A stretch of 64,000 nucleotides of DNA from the NCBI RefSeq assembly GCF_002705925.1, contig NZ_NKRE01000001.1, positions 314,119-378,118 of the forward strand. Reading direction: 5' to 3'. Of the stretch, positions 1 through 8,557 are shown one piece after another. The notes under the pieces were generated by a model. That model did not search any database. It saw only the letters and a program-made list of their open reading frames with translations, and was not told the DNA's origin. Numbering within the stretch: position 1 is the first letter of the stretch; each line of letters starts with the position of its first letter. The translations under genes were made by a program, and so were the position numbers. Origin of the DNA: Mycobacterium ostraviense (lineage in GTDB: Bacteria > Actinomycetota > Actinomycetes > Mycobacteriales > Mycobacteriaceae).

Positions 1-135
1 TGGTACAACCCCCGCCGCATCCAAGCTGGCCTCTGCGGGCTCTCACCCGACGAATATGAAGCTGCCTGGAAGGACAACCAGCAGCACCACCCCCAAGCGG
101 CTACCCTCCCACTCGAGGGGGTCGGTCCCAAATAA
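1..135 (+). CDS. IS3-family transposase, C-terminal end (cut by window edge)
   Basis: The first 44 codons are open from the window edge to a TAA at 133-135 and read as the last part of an IS3-type DDE transposase (OrfB). The string WYNPRR, followed by GLSPDEYEAAW, matches the typical C-terminal region of this family, where the residues after the last catalytic Glu include W(Y/H)N and GxxxPxEFE. No catalytic residue is inside the window. The gene body lies to the left, so whether the element is intact cannot be judged. It forms the left border of an accessory region with further transposase relics. Confidence 0.75.
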   Translation, partial: WYNPRRIQAGLCGLSPDEYEAAWKDNQQHHPQAATLPLEGVGPK

Positions 136-166
136 AAAAAGTCTCCGGGAAACCGGGGGAGGTCCA
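1..166 (+). mobile_element. Right end of an IS3-type insertion sequence
   Basis: Transposase coding sequence runs to 135 and is followed by a short G/C-rich segment with internal symmetry (CTCCGGG and CCGGGGG, 143-159) that ends with GGTCCA at 161-166. IS3 elements end in CA, so position 166 is a plausible right terminus. The matching left end and target duplication are outside the window, so the exact boundary is inferred. Confidence 0.45.
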
Positions 167-428
167 AGGCCACAGTTCGTGGCTGCTGAATCCGGCGACG
201 AGATCACAGGCGCGGGCAAACGTCTTCGACCGAGCCGCCGCGTCGATGAACGTCATCAGGATCCTCCAGCGTCGGGCTTGCCGAATCTCTCGCGATGCCC
301 CAAGCGGTGCAACCGAATCCACTCCAGCAGGCTCTTGGGGCCCGGCGCGTCATCACGAAGAACCAGCCGAAGCGCGCCACTCCTGGAGCTTCGCGATGTT
401 TATGTGAGTCCAGTTATATTTGATAGTC
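167..428. other. No gene recognised
   Basis: This stretch between the insertion sequence end and the antitoxin relic contains only short open frames on both strands. None carries a motif I recognise or a convincing ribosome binding site. It may be debris from the same rearrangements that left the neighbouring relics. Confidence 0.4.
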
Positions 429-681
429 ATGTGGGCGGTACCGCTGAAGGCCAAAGACAAGCTTTCCGCGCTGGTTGGCGAAGCGGATATCGCCCACGAT
501 GCCATTCAGATCAGCCGCCACGGGCCGGTCGCCGCGGTCACTATGTCCGCCAACGATCTCGAGTTCCCCGACGCGGGCCTGCGCGCGGTGCCGACTCGGT
601 ATCGCCGAGGCGCTCGTGCGAGACGACGCCGACTACGCCGACAACAGCGAGCAGATCCGCAGATGGTACGGCCTGATGTGA
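429..681 (+). pseudogene. Phd/YefM (RelB-type) antitoxin, frameshifted
   Basis: Reading from the ATG at 429, the protein has the N-terminal layout of a Phd/YefM antitoxin: KAKDKLSALVGEADIAHD, then IQISRHGPVAAVTMSANDLE, the DNA-binding half of the family. Near 590 the homology continues in another frame with GIAEALVRDDADYADNSEQI and ends RRWYGLM at a TGA at 679-681, which resembles the C-terminus of mycobacterial RelB-like antitoxins. At least one frameshift therefore separates the two halves. No partner RelE toxin follows; the next gene is a hydrolase. I read it as a dead remnant of a toxin-antitoxin pair. Confidence 0.6.
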
Positions 682-723
682 CAGGCGGCGACGCGCCATG
701 GTCGTGCAGCTGTCACCGAATGC

Positions 724-2190
724 GTGCGTGCGCTAGGTCGACCGCCGCACGAAAGCGCCGCTGCAGTGGTTGAAACTGTTAGCTGCACAGACCTTGGCGT
801 AGCGTTCGACGAACTCGATGCCAAGATCAACGCGGGCATGAAGGCCTATGCGATTCCGGGCGTCGCGGTTGCTGTCTGGGCCGGCGGCCAAGAATACGTC
901 AAGGGCTACGGGGTCACCAATGTCGACCATCCGTTGCCTGTCGACGGCGACACTGTCTTCCGAATCGGTTCCACCACAAAAACTTTCACAGGCACAGCGA
1001 TGATGCGGCTGGTCGAGCAGGGCAAGGTGGACCTGGATTCACCTGTGCGCTTCTACATCCCCGACTTCGCGGTGGCCGACGAGTCGGTCAGCGCCACGGT
1101 GACCGTGCGCCAACTGCTCAACCACACTGCAGGCTGGGATGGTCGCAATGGGCAGGACTTTGGGCGCGGCGATGACGCGGTGGCGCGCTATGTCAACTCA
1201 ATGACACGTTTACCGCAGCTGACTCCTCCGGGAACCGCGTTCGCATACAACAATTCAGGTCTTGTGGTGGCGGGCCGCATCATCGAGCTTGTCGCCGGAA
1301 CAACCTACGAGTCTGCGATGCAGAAGCTGGTTCTTGACCCCCTGCAGCTGGCTCACACCCGCTACTTTTCCGACCAAATTATCGGTCTGAATGTGGCGGC
1401 ACCACACAAGGTGCTTGACGGCAAACCCATTGTCGATACCGACTTTTGGGCATTCCCACGCAGCTGCAACCCCACCGGTGGGTTGATGTCCACAGCGCGA
1501 GATCAGCTGCGCTACGCACAGTTCCACCTCGGCGACGGCAGAGCGCCTAACGGCGAGCAGATTCTGAGCCGACAGTCGCTGGAGGCAATGCGCTCGAACC
1601 CGGGCGCGGGCGGAACACTTTTCGTCGAGCTGACCGGGATGGGCGTGACCTGGATGCTGCGGCCTTCCGCGGAGAATGTGACCATCGTTGAGCACGGCGG
1701 CACCTGGAAGGGGCAACGCTCTGGTTTCGTCATGGTGCCCGATCGCAACTTCGCCATGACCGTGCTCACCAACTCTGATGGCGGATTTCATATGATCAAC
1801 GACCTTTTCGCCTGCGGCTGGGCTTTGCACAGATTCGTCGGGGTCACCAACCTGCCTGCCGCACCGCGACACCTTGGCGCCGTCGACCTGGCGCCCTACG
1901 AGGGCCGGTACATCGCCGAGCAAGTCTCCCAGGATGGCAGCCGCCAGCAAGCGGTCATCGACTTCTGGGCAAGGGACGGCCAGCTCGCTGGATGCATGGG
2001 CGCCGGCGATGCCAACCCGGATGGCCAAAATAGTGCCAGACTGGGCCTCGCCTTCTACCGGCCCGATTACGGGCTCGACCTCGGACCCGACAACAAGCCC
2101 ACCGGGAGCCGATCCAACTTCGTCCGCGGACCGGACGGCAACATCGCCTGGTTTTGTAGCCACCACGGGCGCCTGTTCCGACGCCAATAG
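724..2190 (+). CDS. Serine hydrolase of the beta-lactamase / esterase family
   Basis: This is a class C beta-lactamase-fold protein (PF00144), a group that includes esterases, D-aminopeptidases and penicillin-binding-like proteins. Counting from 724, the nucleophile motif is S83-T-T-K86 within FRIGSTTKTFTG, and the second motif is Y175-N-N in AYNNSG. A C-terminal HGGTWKGQ fits the third (K/H)-(S/T)-G-like motif. No clear signal peptide is visible, so a cytoplasmic site is likely. GTG at 724 or GTG at 766 may be the start; the later one leaves the usual short leader before IPGVAVAV. The substrate cannot be read from sequence. It stands alone between an antitoxin relic and a methyltransferase. 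Confidence 0.85.
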   Translation: MRALGRPPHESAAAVVETVSCTDLGVAFDELDAKINAGMKAYAIPGVAVAVWAGGQEYVKGYGVTNVDHPLPVDGDTVFRIGSTTKTFTGTAMMRLVEQGKVDLDSPVRFYIPDFAVADESVSATVTVRQLLNHTAGWDGRNGQDFGRGDDAVARYVNSMTRLPQLTPPGTAFAYNNSGLVVAGRIIELVAGTTYESAMQKLVLDPLQLAHTRYFSDQIIGLNVAAPHKVLDGKPIVDTDFWAFPRSCNPTGGLMSTARDQLRYAQFHLGDGRAPNGEQILSRQSLEAMRSNPGAGGTLFVELTGMGVTWMLRPSAENVTIVEHGGTWKGQRSGFVMVPDRNFAMTVLTNSDGGFHMINDLFACGWALHRFVGVTNLPAAPRHLGAVDLAPYEGRYIAEQVSQDGSRQQAVIDFWARDGQLAGCMGAGDANPDGQNSARLGLAFYRPDYGLDLGPDNKPTGSRSNFVRGPDGNIAWFCSHHGRLFRRQ

Positions 2191-2339
2191 CACAGCACCG
2201 ATGCCCAAGCTGCTCGCCGATGTGGCGATCGCGGTTGCTCTATTGGTGACTGTGCGGCCGATGTCGCGGTGGTGCGCGCTCAGCTGACTCGGTTTGGGCA
2301 GGTGGCCTCCAATGCCACGGTCACGGCTAAGGTGGGCTG

Positions 2340-3251
2340 ATGCCCCGCCCCGACGACGACAGCTGGGATCTGGCGTCTAGCGTCGGCGTCACCGCGACCA
2401 TTGTCGCGGCGGGGCGCGCGATGGCCACCAAGGATCCGCGCGGTTTGATCAACGATCCGTTCGCTGAACCTCTGGTCCGTGCGGTGGGGCTGGATTTCTT
2501 CACCAAGATGATGGACGGCGAACTCGACATGTCGACGATCGCGGACGTCTCACCGACCGTGGCGCAGGCGATGGTCGACGGAAACGCGGTCCGCACGAAG
2601 TACTTTGACGACTACGTCCTCAACGCCACCGACGGGGGGATTCGGCAAGTGGTGATCCTCGCGTCCGGGTTGGACGCCCGGGCCTACCGTCTGCCGTGGC
2701 CGACCGGGACGGTGGTGTACGAGATCGACCAACCACAAGTGATGGAGTTCAAGACGACGACCTTGGCCGACCTGGGCGCCGAACCCTCTGCCACTCGGCG
2801 CGCCGTGCCCATCGACTTGCGCGCAGATTGGCTGTCGGCATTGCAAGCCGCCGGGTTTGACTCGGCAGCACCGACGGCGTGGCTGGCGGAGGGGTTACTG
2901 ATTTATCTAAAGCCGGAGGCCCAGGACCGGCTGTTCGACAACATCACCGCGCTCAGCGCGCCCGGGAGCATGGTAGCCACCGAATTCGTTACCAGTATCG
3001 TGGATTTCGGCGCCGACCGAGCGCGGACCATATCCAACCCGTTCCGCGATCATGGCGTCGACGTCGACTTGGCTTCGTTGGTCTACACCGGCCAACGCAA
3101 CCACGTCCTCGACTACCTCGGCGCCAAGGGCTGGCAGCTCGAAGGCGTGCCGCTAGCAGAACTGTTCCGGCGCAGCGGCCTCAATGTGCCCGCTCCAGAC
3201 GACGACGACACCATCTTCATTAGCGGCGGCCTGACCGACCAGCCGCGGTGA
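2340..3251 (+). CDS. SAM-dependent methyltransferase, PF04072 family (paralogue 1)
   Basis: The 303-residue protein has the features of the large mycobacterial family of putative S-adenosylmethionine-dependent methyltransferases related to leucine carboxyl methyltransferase. The start [18 protein letters not shown] is typical of the family, the cofactor loop is [18 protein letters not shown], and EIDQP provides the acidic residue expected to hold the ribose. AEGLLIYL lies after the core. Substrates of this family are mostly unknown. The ATG at 2340 lies directly after a TGA-rich gap without a strong Shine-Dalgarno site. A closely related copy lies 660 bases downstream, separated by an IS200/IS605 relic, which suggests a tandem duplication later interrupted. 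Confidence 0.88.
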   Translation: MPRPDDDSWDLASSVGVTATIVAAGRAMATKDPRGLINDPFAEPLVRAVGLDFFTKMMDGELDMSTIADVSPTVAQAMVDGNAVRTKYFDDYVLNATDGGIRQVVILASGLDARAYRLPWPTGTVVYEIDQPQVMEFKTTTLADLGAEPSATRRAVPIDLRADWLSALQAAGFDSAAPTAWLAEGLLIYLKPEAQDRLFDNITALSAPGSMVATEFVTSIVDFGADRARTISNPFRDHGVDVDLASLVYTGQRNHVLDYLGAKGWQLEGVPLAELFRRSGLNVPAPDDDDTIFISGGLTDQPR

Positions 3252-3282
3252 TCAGCCCCTCGGTGGACTGCATGACAATCGT

Positions 3283-3560
3283 TTGACGTCCTCCCCGCGG
3301 CTCGACCCGGGGGATTCCAACCTGGTCATGCTGCGGTATCACTGTCTGGTTGGAGCAGTAATTCCTCACGGGTTCCTGCTGGTTCCTGCTTCGTTGACGC
3401 GGCCCGACCCCGAAGGTCGGGCGTTGTTCTCCACAGGCGGTGACCGCAAGCCCACCGGCGCATCAACGACAGCCAGCGCCGCATCCCTCTCGCCGAGGAA
3501 CCGGGCGAGGTTCATCACATCGAACGCAGGCGCGCACCGTGGCCGGACTGAACCCACGTC
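3283..3560 (-). mobile_element. IS200/IS605-type relic (right end plus tnpB tail)
   Basis: Positions 3283-3318 carry a TTGACGTCCTCCCCG stretch with a CCCCG...CGGGG hairpin followed by GGATTCC, the hallmark structured right end of IS200/IS605 elements in reverse orientation. Reading the minus strand upstream of it gives a frame with VMNLARFLGERDAALAVVDAPV and a GRVNEAGT-like end, which resembles the degraded C-terminus of a TnpB protein. No tnpA, no intact tnpB and no left end are present. The relic separates the two PF04072 methyltransferase genes. Confidence 0.5.
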
Positions 3561-3911
3561 CGCTCAAATGCGCCAGGAACGCGTTCGCCGCATGCCGCCC
3601 ATCCCAGTCGCCGTCGGCTAATTAATTAGGGTGAGTAGTTTCACTCAACACGCCGTTTGTATGCGATTCTTTGACCACAGTTGTGCGAGATGGGATACGT
3701 ACATCTCACGACGAAGGAACTGTCCGTGGCGGTCGACAACGACGGCACCTGGCAGTTGTGCGGAACGGCGGAGGAAAAAGTTCGGATTGGTCAACGAATT
3801 CCTGGGGATGAGGACCTCGTCCGCAAGTCGCGCCGTGCGGACGAGCTGGCTGCGGCGGGCACGATATCCGTACGTTGCGCGCGCCGAATGCGTCTGGAAG
3901 GGAGGATTGTG
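3561..3911. other. Upstream region of second PF04072 methyltransferase, no gene recognised
   Basis: An open frame from 3681 continues in frame into the downstream methyltransferase, but its 77 extra residues have no similarity to the family N-terminus and the true start at 3912 has a good ribosome binding site. The stretch contains an AT-rich CTAATTAATTAG palindrome at 3619-3630, unusual in this GC-rich setting, which could be part of a promoter or an insertion scar. Confidence 0.4.
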
Positions 3912-4835
3912 ATGCGTAGAGACGACGATAGCTGGGATCTGGCCAGCCATGTCGGCGCGACCGCAACGCTGGTGGCCGCGGGCCGCGCGAGGGCTACCAA
4001 TTCGGCCGATCGGTTGATCGAGGACCGGTTCGCCGAGCCGTTGGTCCGCGCGGTGGGTATCGAATTCCTTATCAGATGGGCCACCGGAGAGCTCTGCGCG
4101 TCCGACGTCGACGAGCCCGAAGCGGCCTGGGGTCTACAGCGAATGACCACCGAGTTGGTGGCCCGCACTCGCTACTTCGATCAATTCCTTGCGGACGCCA
4201 CAGCCACCGGGATTCGGCAGGCGGTGATCCTGGCGTCCGGGCTCGACGCGCGCGGCTACCGACTGCCGTGGCCGCCGGGCATGACGGTGTATGAGATCGA
4301 TCAGCCGGACGTGCTGCAGTTCAAGGCCGAAACGTTGGCACAGCTGGGTGCCGAACCGACAGCGAACCTGCGGATGGTACCGGCCGACCTGCGGCACGAC
4401 TGGCCGGCCGCGCTGCTGCGTAGCGGATTCGAGCCGGCGCTACCGACCGCCTGGATCGCCGAAGGACTGTTCGGTTATCTGCCCCCGGAAGCCCAGGATC
4501 GCTTGCTGGACATCGTCACCGATCTCAGCGCGCCGGCAAGCCGGATGGCCATGGAGACGTTCGTGGGGTCGTCGGATTTGGACTCCGGGCGGGTCGAAGA
4601 GATCATTCGCAGCGCGACTCGCACCTGGCGCGACCATGGATTCCATCTAGACATCTGGTCGCTGACCTATTCCGGGGCCCGCAGCGAGGTTTCCGACTAC
4701 CTCGACAACCACGGGTGGCGATCGGTGGGGACCACAGCCGCGCAGCTGCTGGCCGATCACGACCTGCCCGCGATGCCTGGCAATTACGTCGCGCCTTCCG
4801 ACAAGCCCAGCTACTACATTTCAGTTCTCGCGTGA
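3912..4835 (+). CDS. SAM-dependent methyltransferase, PF04072 family (paralogue 2)
   Basis: This 307-residue protein is a paralogue of the gene at 2340. It begins [19 protein letters not shown] and has the same cofactor loop, [17 protein letters not shown], followed by VYEIDQP, and AEGLFGYL later. I chose ATG 3912 because GGGAGG stands just upstream and because the protein then lines up with its paralogue. The glycosyltransferase-M23 fusion begins 26 bases after the stop, so the two are probably co-transcribed. This makes a role in modifying the same glycan or glycolipid possible, but no substrate can be read from the sequence. Confidence 0.88.
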   Translation: MRRDDDSWDLASHVGATATLVAAGRARATNSADRLIEDRFAEPLVRAVGIEFLIRWATGELCASDVDEPEAAWGLQRMTTELVARTRYFDQFLADATATGIRQAVILASGLDARGYRLPWPPGMTVYEIDQPDVLQFKAETLAQLGAEPTANLRMVPADLRHDWPAALLRSGFEPALPTAWIAEGLFGYLPPEAQDRLLDIVTDLSAPASRMAMETFVGSSDLDSGRVEEIIRSATRTWRDHGFHLDIWSLTYSGARSEVSDYLDNHGWRSVGTTAAQLLADHDLPAMPGNYVAPSDKPSYYISVLA

Positions 4836-4861
4836 TACACGCGACCTAGTGGACACCCACG

Positions 4862-6082
4862 ATGCGGATTCTAGCGGTAACGCGCGCCCACAATGCCGGG
4901 GAGACCTTGGCCGATACCTTGGACGCACTGGCCACCTTCAGCGACGACATCTACGCGATCGACGACCGCAGCACCGACGACACCGCTGCGATTCTGGCGA
5001 ACCACGCCGCCGTCACCAATGTTGTTCGCGCCCGAGCAGATCTACCGTCCACACCATGGCTGATCCCCGAGTCCACCGGGCTGGAGCTGCTCTACCGGAT
5101 GGCCGATTTCTGTCGCCCGGACTGGATGGTGATGGTCGACGCTGACTGGATTTTCCAGATCGACGTCGACATCCGTGAGGTGCTTGCGCGCACACCGGAC
5201 GACATAGCGGCGCTGATGTGTCCGATGGTTTCCCGCTGGGATGATCCGGAATACCCGGAGATGGTGCCGGTGATGGGCACCGCCGAGGCGCTGCGCGGGC
5301 CGTTTTGGCGTTGGTACCCGGGTCTGTATGCGGGACCCAAGTTGATGCACAATTCGCACTGGCCGGCCAACATCACCGATCACGGTCGGATAGGGCAGCT
5401 GGACGGAATCCGCTTGACGCACAACGGCTGGTCGACGCTGGAGGAACGGATCTCGCGAGTCAGGCACTACATGCGACTCGATCCGGATTTTCGGCACAAC
5501 TTCGGTGTCGCCTATGATCGATCCCTGTTGTTCGGCTATGCACTCGACGAGGTCAGCCTCCTCAAAGCGGACTACCAGCGGCGGGTACGCGGCGACTTCG
5601 ACCGGATTGAGCCGTATGCGCGGCTGCCGATCGAGACGGAGCCACGCGCGATTGGCCGCGGATACGGACCCCGCGCGGACGGTTTCCATCCCGGCGTCGA
5701 TTTCGCCGCTGACCCCGGCAGCCCTATCTACGCCGTAATTTCCGGAACTGTTTGCTGCACAAGCGATGTCGACCACCTTTGCTCGGTGATCATCTCGAAC
5801 GGCGATACCGAAATGCGCTACGTGTTTCGGCCTGGTGACGACAGACAAATCGCACTCGGTGATCGAGTAAGTGCCGGAACCCAAATCGGCAGCCTCGGTG
5901 CCGAAGACCAATCAACAGACGGTTACCTGCATTTCGAGACGCGGGTTCGGCGCGCACACGTCAATCCGCTGCGCTATCTGGGCAACATGGGGCTGCGGCC
6001 CTGGCCGCCGCCGGGGCGGCTGCGCGCGGTATCGGGCAGCTACCCGCCCGCCACACCATGCACAATCACCGCCGACGAGTAA
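4862..6082 (+). CDS. GT-A glycosyltransferase fused to a degenerate M23/LytM domain
   Basis: Residues 1-250 look like a family 2-type GT-A glycosyltransferase: a start [19 protein letters not shown] near 33-41, and a D93-A-D95 triplet in MVDADW that should hold metal and sugar nucleotide. Residues 270-370 look like a peptidase M23 (LytM) domain: HPGVD gives zinc ligands H276 and D280, and the end motif reads Y355-L-H357-F instead of H-x-H. The second conserved catalytic His is also replaced (Y320 in the MRYVF segment). The zinc ligands are thus kept but the catalytic His residues are lost. No signal peptide or membrane segment is visible, so the protein should be cytoplasmic. It follows a methyltransferase by 26 bases and overlaps the next, convergent gene by 17 bases. 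The function of the fused domain is unknown; it may bind a glycan or peptide. Confidence 0.8.
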   Translation: MRILAVTRAHNAGETLADTLDALATFSDDIYAIDDRSTDDTAAILANHAAVTNVVRARADLPSTPWLIPESTGLELLYRMADFCRPDWMVMVDADWIFQIDVDIREVLARTPDDIAALMCPMVSRWDDPEYPEMVPVMGTAEALRGPFWRWYPGLYAGPKLMHNSHWPANITDHGRIGQLDGIRLTHNGWSTLEERISRVRHYMRLDPDFRHNFGVAYDRSLLFGYALDEVSLLKADYQRRVRGDFDRIEPYARLPIETEPRAIGRGYGPRADGFHPGVDFAADPGSPIYAVISGTVCCTSDVDHLCSVIISNGDTEMRYVFRPGDDRQIALGDRVSAGTQIGSLGAEDQSTDGYLHFETRVRRAHVNPLRYLGNMGLRPWPPPGRLRAVSGSYPPATPCTITADE

Positions 6083-7154
6083 TCTTGGGCGACCTCAGCG
6101 CGGCGCGTTGGGCTGTTCGTTGGCGAGCCTCGACCCGTTCCACCAGACTGCGGCCGGCCCGGATCGTCGAGCGGACCTCCTGCAGCAGTTTGGCGGGATG
6201 CTGCAGATCCATGTCGTGCAGTCCTTCGTAGCGGTCGATGCCGAAGCCCACCGTCTCGATACCAATTCCGAACGGCACGGTCAGAGTTCGCAGCGCGTCA
6301 TAGTTCTGATAGCGGACGAACGGCTGACCGGTCACCAGTAGACAACTCGATTGCTGCATATCCAGTGTCCGCGCGGTAAAGGTGAAGGTATCCGCGGAGG
6401 TGGCGCGGCGGTTGTTTGGGTCCGGCGACGGTGCCTCAATCAGCGTGATGGGCAGCCCGAGGTCATTGCTGTCCTCGCCGAAGCGACAGACGATCTGGCC
6501 CCGATGCGGGTCGCCGACCCGCTGCCGGCCATGCCCTACCACTTCGCGAGTATCCATCCCGAACGCGTCGGCCGCAGCGGCCGCCAGCAGATCGAATTCG
6601 GTACGCGCACCTGGCGCGCAGGACGCGACCGCGTCATCTTCCGACGGCAGCAGCCGCCGGGAAGCGGCGGCCAATACGATATGACCCACGCGATTCTCGG
6701 CAGCCAGGTCCCGCGCCCACCGGGCCCGAAGCATGTTCGAGTAACGTCCGGTGCCGATCACCAACATGTAGTCGAATGTTGTTTCAATTGGCCATGATTC
6801 ATCTGTAAGGCCCAGCTGTCGCACCAGCGTCGTAATCGTGTCCAGTTGCCTGTCCGGCAGGTCTAGACGGGGGATCATCCACCGCGCCCCGCCATCGGCG
6901 TCTTGGCACTGCACCTGCTCCCCGCTCCGACGTGCCCTCGTCCGGCCCCGGTAATCCCATACCCCGCTGAACTCGTCCAGGAAGGCCAACCGGGCTACCA
7001 GATTGTCGTGCCGCAGGAAATCTCCGCCGAACATCGCAACCAGCTGCGCCAGCGCGTCATGCGCACTCCACGCGTCGACCTCCCCGCGCAACGACGTCAA
7101 AAACTCACCATCCAACTCACCGCCACGCATCGACACCTCAGCCGGACTGCTCAT
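6066..7154 (-). CDS. Conserved hypothetical protein with DUF218-like C-terminal half
   Basis: I do not recognise this 362-residue protein with certainty. Its middle has [19 protein letters not shown], and its C-terminal half has [16 protein letters not shown] followed by [19 protein letters not shown]. The order of an LxGxGxxxR-like loop, an S/T-rich helix and an LVT...R strand resembles the DUF218 (YdcF/SanA) fold, found in proteins linked to envelope integrity. This assignment is by eye only. It has no signal peptide. The gene lies 122 bases downstream of the epimerase on the same strand, so they may form an operon, and it converges on the glycosyltransferase-M23 fusion. Confidence 0.6.
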   Translation of the reverse strand: MSSPAEVSMRGGELDGEFLTSLRGEVDAWSAHDALAQLVAMFGGDFLRHDNLVARLAFLDEFSGVWDYRGRTRARRSGEQVQCQDADGGARWMIPRLDLPDRQLDTITTLVRQLGLTDESWPIETTFDYMLVIGTGRYSNMLRARWARDLAAENRVGHIVLAAASRRLLPSEDDAVASCAPGARTEFDLLAAAAADAFGMDTREVVGHGRQRVGDPHRGQIVCRFGEDSNDLGLPITLIEAPSPDPNNRRATSADTFTFTARTLDMQQSSCLLVTGQPFVRYQNYDALRTLTVPFGIGIETVGFGIDRYEGLHDMDLQHPAKLLQEVRSTIRAGRSLVERVEARQRTAQRAALRSPKITRRR

Positions 7155-7276
7155 TCAAATTCCTTGCTCTCTGAACGCGCCGCAACACCCCGCCGCTTGT
7201 GGAATGCAACCTTTCAAGCCTAACCGCGGTGAACTGGGCTAAGACACGCTTTTTCCCCAGACCCGTAATCGCCGGC

Positions 7277-8260
7277 TCACCGCGGAGACAAGGCGCCGCT
7301 GAACCCGTCGTGCTCGTAGGCGTACTGCGGCTGATCCTTCGCCCATTGGATATAGCGGTCGATGCCTTCCCAGATACCGACTTCGGGCCTGAATCCGATG
7401 CTCTTGGCGAGATCGATGTTGGCCGGGAAACGAGCGACTTCGCCGGCGCGTGCTTCGCGATGTGTGATCTTGGCGTCGAACTTTCCGGCGATGTACTCGA
7501 CAATGTCCTTCACCCGGGTGTTTTTGCCGCTCGCGAAATTGATCGCCTGTCCGCGAAGCGCGGTGTTTTGCAACACAAGGTTGTATGCATTGACGATATC
7601 GCTTACGTACAGATAGTCGCGTGTTGCCGAACCGTCGCCGAAGATCGTGAGGTTTTCGCCGTTGATGGCCTGACGGACGAGTCGCGGAATTAGCGCACCG
7701 AATCGCCCGGTCTTCTGGCGCACCCCGAAGATGTTGAACGGCCGAACAATCGTGACGTCAAGACCATAGGAGCGGTAGTAGGAGTAGCACAACCGATCGG
7801 CTGCTGCCTTGGAGGCGCCGTAGGGGCTGTTCGGTTTCAGCTCCGCTCTCTCGTCAAGAAGCTCGCCCTCCTGCAGATTGTGTCCGTCGCCGTACACTTC
7901 GCAGGTTGACACGTAGATCAATCGGTTCTTGTAGCGCCGTACCGCCTCAAGCACACGGTAGGTACCCATGACGTTGGTTTCGAGAAAGCTCTCTGGATCA
8001 CCGAGAGACTGGTCGACGTTGATATTGGCGGCCAGATGAAAAACGACGTGGTGCTCGCGCACCGCGCGATGGACCGTTTCTCCATCGGTGACCGAACCTG
8101 AGATAAAGGCCGCTCGCTCGTGCGAACGAAAGTCACTCGTGTTTCGGGTCGCGCTCTTCGATGACGTATTCAGGACAGTGACCCAATGCCCGTCGGCCAG
8201 TAACGACTCGGATAGATGACTGCCCTGGAAGCCTGCGCCCCCCGTGACAAGTATTTCCAT
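7277..8260 (-). CDS. NAD-dependent nucleotide-sugar epimerase/dehydratase
   Basis: An extended short-chain dehydrogenase of 327 residues, the usual length for UDP-glucose 4-epimerase and dTDP-glucose 4,6-dehydratase relatives. The Rossmann loop is GGAGFQG at residues 7-13, with Gln where most members have Ile. FHLAANINVDQS, STCEVYG and the catalytic YGASK are all in order, followed by RPFNIFG and the substrate-side segment RDYLYVSDIV. The motifs support a functional NAD-dependent enzyme on a nucleotide sugar, but 4-epimerase, 4,6-dehydratase and decarboxylase activities cannot be separated by eye. It heads a likely two-gene operon with the DUF218-like protein and may supply a sugar for the nearby glycosyltransferase. 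Confidence 0.85.
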   Translation of the reverse strand: MEILVTGGAGFQGSHLSESLLADGHWVTVLNTSSKSATRNTSDFRSHERAAFISGSVTDGETVHRAVREHHVVFHLAANINVDQSLGDPESFLETNVMGTYRVLEAVRRYKNRLIYVSTCEVYGDGHNLQEGELLDERAELKPNSPYGASKAAADRLCYSYYRSYGLDVTIVRPFNIFGVRQKTGRFGALIPRLVRQAINGENLTIFGDGSATRDYLYVSDIVNAYNLVLQNTALRGQAINFASGKNTRVKDIVEYIAGKFDAKITHREARAGEVARFPANIDLAKSIGFRPEVGIWEGIDRYIQWAKDQPQYAYEHDGFSGALSPR

Positions 8261-8305
8261 CTGGTTCGCCCCTCGCGTGTCATCCGTAAGACGTGAGCTT
8301 AATCG

Positions 8306-8557
8306 ATGCTCGCGGCCAAGTCAGCGATCCGACTTGACTCACGAAAACTGCCTTCGAAACCCGCGGTGCCTCAGATAAGAATGCCCAGAGGGTATGTGAA
8401 GGCGTCGAAGAAGGACAAGGGCCTGATTTTGGATCAGATGATGTCAGTGACGGGCTGGTCGCAGGCCAATGCGCGGCGCCAGCTTGCGGAGGCGGCGAAA
8501 CGGCCGCCGGGGACGGGCCCCAGTGTTCCTGACTGGGCTCTAACCTACCGTAACTAA
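8306..8557 (+). pseudogene. Transposase N-terminal fragment
   Basis: From about 8384 the frame reads RGYVKASKKDKGLILDQMM, then SVTGWSQANARRQLAEAAKR and PPGTGP, which matches the N-terminal helix-turn-helix region of an actinobacterial integrase-core transposase family. After about 55 residues the similarity ends and the frame stops at 8557. No DDE core follows, because the next bases are the 3' end of dnaE1. It is a truncated relic that marks the junction between the accessory region and the conserved block. Confidence 0.5.

Noticed and set aside
1255..2208. Long minus-strand frame opposite the serine hydrolase
   Set aside because: It lacks any domain, and the plus strand encodes all motifs of a serine hydrolase. 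High GC content keeps the third frame open.
3681..3911. N-terminal extension of the second PF04072 methyltransferase
   Set aside because: The 77 residues have no counterpart in the paralogue, and ATG 3912 has a good ribosome binding site.
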